Assembly: GCA_036924285.1 (NCBI GenBank)
Contig: JAYKYS010000002.1
Coordinates: 36,254,501-36,318,500, forward strand
Reading direction: 5' to 3'
Origin: Asterella californica
Lineage: Eukaryota > Streptophyta > Marchantiopsida > Marchantiales > Aytoniaceae
DNA length: 64,000 nucleotides
Each line of letters begins with the position of its first letter. Position 1 is the stretch's first letter. The notes beneath the pieces are model-generated. The model saw nothing but the letters and a program-made list of their open reading frames with translations, was not told the origin of the DNA and did not search any database. The position numbers and the translations under genes were made by a program. This document shows positions 57,146 through 64,000 of the stretch, one piece after another.

Positions 57146-60052
57146 ATGGCCCTTACTGTAACAGGTGGTAGATGGAGGTCACTAGTGATCGTGCTCATGC
57201 TGCTGCTGATTTCTCAAGTCGCGCAGGCGCTCGTCTCGGAGGCGGTGTTCCTTCTGCAGTTTAAAAGCGCGGTGATTGATAGACAAGCAAACCTAGTTGA
57301 CTGGGATACCAGGTCAAGTGCAGATCCATGCTTCATTAATGGCACTTGGTACGGGGTGACTTGCTCTCCTCCAGATAACCAGGGTAATATGACAGTAACA
57401 GACCTTGACCTCTCCTCCTTTTCTCTGCGCGGCAGTATCTCGGAGGCGTTGTCTGGTCTGGAAAACCTGCAAGGTCTGGATTTGTCATACAACTTCTTTG
57501 ATGGTCTGATCCCCGACAGCATACTCGACTTCAAAAAGCTTTGGTACCTGGATCTCTCAAACAATCAGCTGACAGGCCCCATACCCAAACTTCCTCTATC
57601 GTTGACAAGTCTGTACCTTTCCAGTAACTCCCTTGACGGAGATATCGATGTGGATAGTCTGTTCAACTCGAAACTGCAGTATCTGGATCTCCACAGCAAC
57701 CAGCTCACTGGTACGCTCCCAGATAAGTTCAAGGAGTATCCATTAGTGGAAGACAATTTACTTTACCTGGATCTTTCACAGAATCAAATTGAGGGATTGT
57801 TACCGACGGATTTTGGAGGCGTTGGAATAGCTTACATCGACTTGTCAGCCAACAAATTCGTGGGTGGAATTCCGGAGCAGCCCTGGGATTTTTTGTATTA
57901 CCTTGATTTGTCCGGAAATGAACTCCGTGGTAGCATTCCTTCTAAATTGTTTAGCAGCTCTGCAGATCCAACATATTTGAATCTTTCTGGTAACTCGTTC
58001 AGCGGTTCTATCAGTTTCAAGAACAGTACGCTCACGAGAATACAGTTCATAGATTTGAGCCTTAATGTGCTCGAAAACGAGCTTGATCTTGAAATTGGGA
58101 ATGGTATGGCTGAAACTCTAGAATTCCTGCTCCTTCAGAATAACAGGTTCTCTGGAAGCTTGGACTGGATTTTCCGAAGCAATTTCTCTGTGTTGCGAGA
58201 ACTCCGTCTGGATGGCAATCAGTTCCAAGGCGGCGAGCTGGCATCGGTTTTCAGTTCAGCAGGTGCAAGTTTTCCTTTCCCTCACCTCCAAGTCATGAAT
58301 ATTAGCGGCAGCGGACTGGTTGGAGAGGTTCCGTCCGAACTGTTTCAAAGCGAGAGCCTGCCCTCCCTGAAGATCTTGGACTTATCCAACAACTCTTTAT
58401 CGGGGACGATTCCCATCACCCTCTCCCAGATGCCAAGCCTCCTGGAGCTTCGACTTCAAAACAATTCCTTAGAACGAGGAATATATGCACAGGAGGCTGG
58501 CAACTGGACACACCTTGAAGTTTTGGATCTCAGGAACAATTCGTTTCAGTTTGATGGGATGGAAATACATCTAGGAGCGGCTCTATCCTCTTCCTACTTG
58601 CGGGAGTTGCGATTAGGCGGCTCCAACCGTTTCAACAGGGCCGCCCTTCCGGCGATACTGGGAAATGTTTCTTTGTTGGAGATCCTTGATTTGAGCCGCT
58701 GCAACCTGGAGGGGACCATCCGAGAAGAGTACAGCAGAAATGACAGATTCCCCTCTCTCAAGATCCTGGACTTGTCTCACAATTTCCTCAAGGGATCCTT
58801 GCCCAAGGAATTTGGGGAAATGCCCTTGCTGATTGAACTAGATGTCTCCTACAACAGCTTGTCAGGAAGACTTCCCTACCTCCCTTTTCCTCTGCTCAAC
58901 TCAAGTTTCTTCTCCGAAAACCCGGGCCTTTGCGGACCTCCTCTTCAAGAATGTCCCTCGGGATCCAGTGGTTTAACACCCTGGGAGGTAGTCATCATTG
59001 TGATCGCCTGTGTCGGTGTATCAGGTGGCAGCTGTCTATTACTTGGATGGGTATGGAGCAGGAAAATCGTTGGCAAAAAGCACGAGCAGGACAGGGAGTT
59101 GCTAGCGGCGTTGCTGGACACAGATAGCACTGCTTCCTTAATGCACTTTCGTGAGCTTCGGAGATCGACAGGTGATTTTTGCGAAGAGAATAAGATAGGG
59201 GCGGGAGGATTTGGCACGGTCTACCGAGGGATTCTGGACGATGGCACTGAGGTGGCCATCAAAAGAAGCAAGGGTGACTGTTCTTCTTCCGTGGAGAAGC
59301 GTCTGTTCTTGAACGAAGTCAAGCTCCTGTCTAAGGTGAAACACCCATACCTGGTGCGGCTGTTGGGCTGCTGCCTTACCAACAGGGACGCCCTGCTAGT
59401 GTTCGAGTTCGTTGAGAACGGCACGCTCCAAGAACATCTGAACAAAAGGAGAGGCGCGAGTCCACTGAGCTGGGAGAAGCGCCTTCGCATTGGCGTTCAA
59501 ACTGCAGACGCGCTGGACTACCTCCACACATCGTTAAACCCCCCAATCTATCACTTGGACGTAAAATCTGCCAACATCCTTCTGGACAGAAACTTGGATG
59601 CCAAAGTAGCAGATTTCGGAATATCGAAGCTGGCGCCAAATGTGGATGCTACTCACATAACAGCCTTGGGCATCGAGGGAACTCCGGGCTACATGGACCC
59701 AGAAGCCGTCGTGGATCCGTTTCTAACAGACAAATGTGACGTTTATGCATTCGGCGTAGTGCTGCTGGAGCTCATCACGGCGACACCGGCGGTGGATTAT
59801 ACTCGAGGGGAGGATGCCAGCCTTGTCAAGTGGGTAGTACCTCTGGTAGAGTCTGGTACGTTGGAGGAGATCATCGATCAAACTATTTCCGCCACATTTG
59901 GTACGCCATACGGCAGGCACTCTATGATGGCGGTCGCAGGACTTGCTGCACGGTGTTTGCGGTTTCACTCTGTAAAGAGGCCATCAATGAAAGAAGTGTG
60001 GAAAGAACTTTTGTTCATCGAACAGGAATTTGAGGTCAAGAACTCGACATAA
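57146..60052 (+). CDS. Leucine-rich-repeat receptor-like protein kinase, non-RD type
   Basis: A 968-residue single-pass plasma-membrane receptor kinase, expected to sense an extracellular signal and signal through its kinase. Residues 1 to about 28 form a signal peptide (LVIVLMLLLISQVAQA). An LRR N-terminal cap follows at about 31-75, then roughly twenty leucine-rich repeats (about 84-590) with many N-glycosylation sites. A Cys pair (LCGPPLQEC) closes the ectodomain. A transmembrane helix lies at about 613-635. The kinase has the glycine loop (GAGGFGTV, 685-692), Lys706 of VAIK, Glu724, catalytic HLDVKSAN (803-810), DFG (823-825) and GTPGYMDPE. The Arg of HRD is Leu. The frame is open from an ATG at 57062, but I chose 57146 because it puts the signal peptide at the N-terminus. 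No introns are visible. The ligand is unknown. Confidence 0.93.
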   Translation: MALTVTGGRWRSLVIVLMLLLISQVAQALVSEAVFLLQFKSAVIDRQANLVDWDTRSSADPCFINGTWYGVTCSPPDNQGNMTVTDLDLSSFSLRGSISEALSGLENLQGLDLSYNFFDGLIPDSILDFKKLWYLDLSNNQLTGPIPKLPLSLTSLYLSSNSLDGDIDVDSLFNSKLQYLDLHSNQLTGTLPDKFKEYPLVEDNLLYLDLSQNQIEGLLPTDFGGVGIAYIDLSANKFVGGIPEQPWDFLYYLDLSGNELRGSIPSKLFSSSADPTYLNLSGNSFSGSISFKNSTLTRIQFIDLSLNVLENELDLEIGNGMAETLEFLLLQNNRFSGSLDWIFRSNFSVLRELRLDGNQFQGGELASVFSSAGASFPFPHLQVMNISGSGLVGEVPSELFQSESLPSLKILDLSNNSLSGTIPITLSQMPSLLELRLQNNSLERGIYAQEAGNWTHLEVLDLRNNSFQFDGMEIHLGAALSSSYLRELRLGGSNRFNRAALPAILGNVSLLEILDLSRCNLEGTIREEYSRNDRFPSLKILDLSHNFLKGSLPKEFGEMPLLIELDVSYNSLSGRLPYLPFPLLNSSFFSENPGLCGPPLQECPSGSSGLTPWEVVIIVIACVGVSGGSCLLLGWVWSRKIVGKKHEQDRELLAALLDTDSTASLMHFRELRRSTGDFCEENKIGAGGFGTVYRGILDDGTEVAIKRSKGDCSSSVEKRLFLNEVKLLSKVKHPYLVRLLGCCLTNRDALLVFEFVENGTLQEHLNKRRGASPLSWEKRLRIGVQTADALDYLHTSLNPPIYHLDVKSANILLDRNLDAKVADFGISKLAPNVDATHITALGIEGTPGYMDPEAVVDPFLTDKCDVYAFGVVLLELITATPAVDYTRGEDASLVKWVVPLVESGTLEEIIDQTISATFGTPYGRHSMMAVAGLAARCLRFHSVKRPSMKEVWKELLFIEQEFEVKNST

Positions 60053-63000
60053 GTTCCAGATCGAGAACCTTACCATCTATTTTATCGAGGTGGAGTCAGT
60101 CCTATATAGTTCCAGTGGTGATCTTCCGAGATAGACCGATAAACGTGTAGCTGAATGTGCCTTCAAAAACCCAAAGAGCGCGATCGGTAGGTTTCAAGTC
60201 TTTTGTCAGTGATATCTTGAGTGATATTCACGAGACACAAAAGAGATGAAAGGTTCTTATATGCATGTAACTTGAAATGACTACTGTAGCTCGTATTTCA
60301 AATTCGGAGGACGACTGAACTGTCAGTTGATATACATGCCTCACCTGTACAGTAAACCGGGACTTTGACGGACCTGTGGTTTCGATAACCACTCTATTTG
60401 AAGGAAAAGGAGCCTTGGTTTGAGTGGCCCTACCACTTGCCTTGCCTATAAGGGGGTGTCAAAGTTATAGAGGAAATATTCCACACCTGTTTCGAGAGAG
60501 AAAGCTATAATATTCGTCGTGGGTAATTTTGTATAGATTATTCTGGGTTGTTGTTGTAAATGGACACTATGATCTTCTTGTTAATTTTTTTTCAGTTCTG
60601 GTAATGAAAATAATTATTCAGAGCAGTAGATTCTTTATTATAGAAAAAATTGAGGAAAAGAGTGAAAATTTATTCAGAAACCACTCTCCAAAATCTAACT
60701 AAAATAATAATTCTCTTTACGAGTCCAAACTCTTTCAGAAAGGTTCTAACTTTGACATGTTCTGTTACACAAAGATAGTAGATGGATGAAATTATGTATA
60801 TTTTTTGGTCTTATTGTCTTTTTTTGTTTTTTTTGTGTGCTGCATAACTGGAAGATATTGAAAATTGATTTATTATACATCCAATAAATTTGTTGTGTTT
60901 GATAACACCTCTCTTAACAAGATATTATTTTATCACATCCACTGGTTGTCAATAATAAAATTAATTATTTTGCTATTTTTATCATGACTAAATACCTGTT
61001 CCATTCTAATCGTTTCAACCATAAAATACACTCTAGATAATACATACGCAGAAAATTAGATGTGTGGAGTAAAACATGTCACTAAAGTGATTAGTTTTAC
61101 AAACGATAACCAATCGAAGACGTGATCAAACCGACTATCAAGGAAATCATAAAACAAAACATAGTTAAGAAAAGTATGATCGAACAAAACGAATTTAACA
61201 AGGATGTCCTCAAGCAAATATCTGCCATTGAGATTGCGTTGGACTTCACTCCATACCGGATACCGGATACCATTGCCGAATCTTGAGTGTATAATTTCTT
61301 CCTTTCTGCCTTATGAGCAGAAATTTACTTTACAGCACCGCCTGTACCTTCATCTCATAAAGGATTTTGGATATATAAAAGCTCTTCTCTTTTATATTTT
61401 AGGGTGGCTTTATCTACAATACATCATCCTTCACAATAGATTATCAGGAAACTATAACTTTTATATATTATTTTGATAAACTTAAACATTAATTTCTAAA
61501 AATACAGTTAACCATTAGATCTTCTCGAAAAACATTTCAGACTTCATATTTCTTTTAATCTTTACATTACAAAATCCACTGTATTAGCCGTGGCCCCTCC
61601 GTCCTAAACATTCCACTCCTTGGAGGAGTAGTCTACGACTAAAAACCACTCCCTCCCGTGGCTTATTCTATACTTCAACCCTTTATGCAAGAACTGCCCT
61701 CGCAGGGTCTATTTGGGGTCTGAAGAAAAACTTTTTCTATCTTTTTGTTTCCATATGAATGAGATTTGTATATGGCTTTGAAGGGTTTTGAAGGCAAAAC
61801 TTTCATAGAAGGGAGATGATTTGACTGAGATTATAGGATTAGATCGTCAAGTTGCTTTTCTTTTTATCTTCGTGTTTTGGCTTGGTCTGTCAATTCGATC
61901 GAACAAGTCATCAGAAAGATAGTCTGAGAATTTTACAACAGAAAAGCGAGAGGTAATTGTTTCATCAATGTCTGGTCATATTTATGGTTGAAAATTTCTA
62001 TCCATAGTAATATTCAGTCAGGAAATTTTACGAAAATGACTCGAGAGTTAAAGTAAGGGTTAATGAATGAGACAAGGAAAGAAGGGACTTCTAAGAAGAG
62101 GACGTACGAGGATCAGCAGCATCAGTGTGGACAACGTTATGACGAGTTACAGAGGAACTTCGGCCAAAGTTGTTGCTCTCCTCTCCTAGCTAGACGATGT
62201 TGAACTAGTTATCTTCTTGTCGTATCCTGTTGTTGTATGTTATAGCCGACAGTGTTCTCCCTTGGCCCACACGCTTTTCCTCTGGACGAACTGACGCTCA
62301 TCTTGGACAAGTTGACCAGTTGCCACTGCTGTCCTCTGTCTTGAGTCGTCTCTACAGTACTCGTGACTGTGTAGAGCATATTGTGTATATGAATATTGTA
62401 TGAGTGAAATTCTAGATCAATAGTGTGATGGTTCGAGAGATTTCACTTAGATACTGGAGGATTTCTTGCTCTTCAATATTAATTAAACTAAGCGGCATGT
62501 GGCCGCTTGCTTGGGGTCCTTGGGCCCTTGCGGTGCGACAGCAGGCCGCAGACTTAGGGCTTGGGAAAAATTGATAACTTAGAGTTCTTAGGGAAAATAT
62601 GATTCTAGTATTGGAAGAGGATGAATAGGCGCGAGCAAGAGGTATCATGAATCAACAGAATCTATGCAAGTAAAACAGCTGGATCCTTTGAATCCGCACA
62701 CACGTTCCAAATCCCGACCATATCTACCGTCTTTGCATGTACTGCAGGTATCGACCTTTCTTTTACTTTGTATTTTGTTTGCTTTATACTTTTATACTTT
62801 TTCGTTGACTTGAGATATGTAGCAAGTACAGAGTTGATCGGACCCTTTCACGACGCGGTTTTCTTTTCCCTTAGGAATATGGCACTTCTTTGATCAAGCT
62901 ATTACGGGTTTCAACGTTAAAACCTTTCTGAAAGATTTTGAACTCAAGGGAAAGAGTTACTACTTCGACAGTACCTTGATGGGTGTTTTTTACAGGTATT

Positions 63001-64000
63001 TCTGGAAGTGCCCGTAGAAAGACGTCACGGACATTTTCTTTTTAGTTTTCACTCATTTTTTTCATTTTCTATTTTATAAAAAATCTATTCTTCAGAGTAA
63101 TAATTTCAGATGATCGAGTTAAAAAATAAATAATTAAGATATTGTACTCTCTGTTCAGAAACGGTTCAATACAAAACTAACCGTCGAAAAGTTATGGTCT
63201 TTGTCTTTCAGTCGTCTAGGAATATTTCTGCTTAACTTTGACACCTTAATTTTGTTTGCCATGTCAATAGTAGATTCTCTTGTCTCTAGAACTTGAACTG
63301 TAGCTTTCTTTTTCTAAAATCACCCACGGATGATTTTATTCCTCCTATCATGTTCAATTTAGAGCAAAAACATGATTGCTTCACTATTTTCTCCCGTCAA
63401 TGCTTTGTCTTGTCGTAGATCGACTATGGCATGAAAAAAAAATCAGGAGAAAAGTATTTTTCTAAACTTATTACTAACACAGATTTGGCAGCAGCGTTAG
63501 ATAGATCCCGTCGAGAAAATCTGATGTTTAAATCTTCACAAACGGAATAAAGATGAAAAAGTTATGGTGATTTCAATTTTTATGGATTTTTGGGTAGATG
63601 GTCGACAGCCGAAGAGCCGATGGAACACAAAAATTATTAATAAGTTGTTATTTCTAGATCGCCAGTGAACAGATCACCTACGGACCATGGAAATTAACAA
63701 CAAATTGTTATTTAGGAAGGACCATCGGCGGACGAGCCTGTATCATATCAAATTCCACAAAGTCACATTCTGGAAAGCACCTGGCTCCTGCTGCTAAAGA
63801 CGATATAGTAATGTGCAAAAGAGATAACAACCTCAAGGGTGGCTCTTCTGACTTGACACTTTGACTTTTTTGTGTCCTAAAACTATACCCAAACTTCAAA
63901 TGCTTGAAGTAGGCTCAGCTTTTCTCCAATCCTTTGATTTTTGTTTCATCAGAAAGCCCTAAGAATTATCCTTCCAACGATACCAATATTGCTTAAAACT
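60053..64000. other. Spacer downstream of the receptor kinase gene
   Basis: Probable 3' UTR at first, then AT-rich sequence. A GC-richer patch near 62490-62570 carries a minus-strand frame of 78 codons without recognisable features. A short inverted repeat ACTCC-TTGG-AGGAGT lies near 61615. No gene was recognised to the end of the window. Confidence 0.4.

Noticed and set aside
62412..62648. 78-codon minus-strand frame near 62.5 kb
   Set aside because: No family features; the region may be old repeat sequence but nothing supports a gene.

Overview
The window looks like nuclear DNA of a land plant, most likely a bryophyte (a liverwort such as Marchantia would fit, but I cannot prove the species). 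The reasons are three eukaryotic plant genes with uninterrupted reading frames (a plastid-type J-protein, a secreted tyrosinase-type polyphenol oxidase and a leucine-rich-repeat receptor kinase), long AT-rich spacers, and many decayed Ty1/copia and Ty3/gypsy retrotransposons. No rRNA, convincing tRNA or CRISPR array was seen.

Layout. 0.6-1.4 kb: J-protein gene (+). 1.4-9 kb: AT-rich spacer with hairpin repeats. 9.3-13.4 kb: decayed copia element (-). 14.8-19.2 kb: decayed copia element (+) with two recognisable LTRs, a near-matching target duplication and most of its reverse transcriptase deleted. 21.8-23.0 kb: polyphenol oxidase (+). 24.0-52 kb: a rearranged retroelement block (next paragraph). 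39.6-41.4 and 52.8-54.7 kb: two copies of a 1.86-kb dispersed repeat. 41.6-43.1 kb: decayed coding block (-). 57.1-60.1 kb: receptor kinase (+). 60-64 kb: AT-rich spacer.

The rearranged block is the most interesting part. One copia element is split in two: its 3' half is at 24428-25992 on the minus strand and its 5' half at 45090-48873 on the plus strand. One gypsy element is split reciprocally: gag, protease, an inserted domain and the start of reverse transcriptase lie at 25990-31290 on the minus strand, and the continuing reverse transcriptase plus integrase start at 48871 on the plus strand. Re-inverting about 25.99-48.87 kb rejoins both elements at the residue level, restores a perfect 5-bp target duplication (CAAAC) around the copia element and rejoins the two halves of the repeat it had entered. 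The window therefore records an inversion of about 22.9 kb with one breakpoint in each reverse transcriptase gene (or an assembly inversion, to be excluded).

The gypsy element is itself unusual. Between protease and reverse transcriptase it carries a decayed domain with the ordered signature motifs of DNA cytosine-5 methyltransferases (an LDLF-type SAM-binding motif, PCQ with the catalytic Cys, ENV, and late motifs). The related integrase copy at 50.1-51.8 kb ends in a PHD-like zinc finger. A retrotransposon carrying both a DNA-methylation writer and a chromatin-reader-like tail is the best candidate here for an under-described system, although every copy in this window is broken by stops, frameshifts or deletions.
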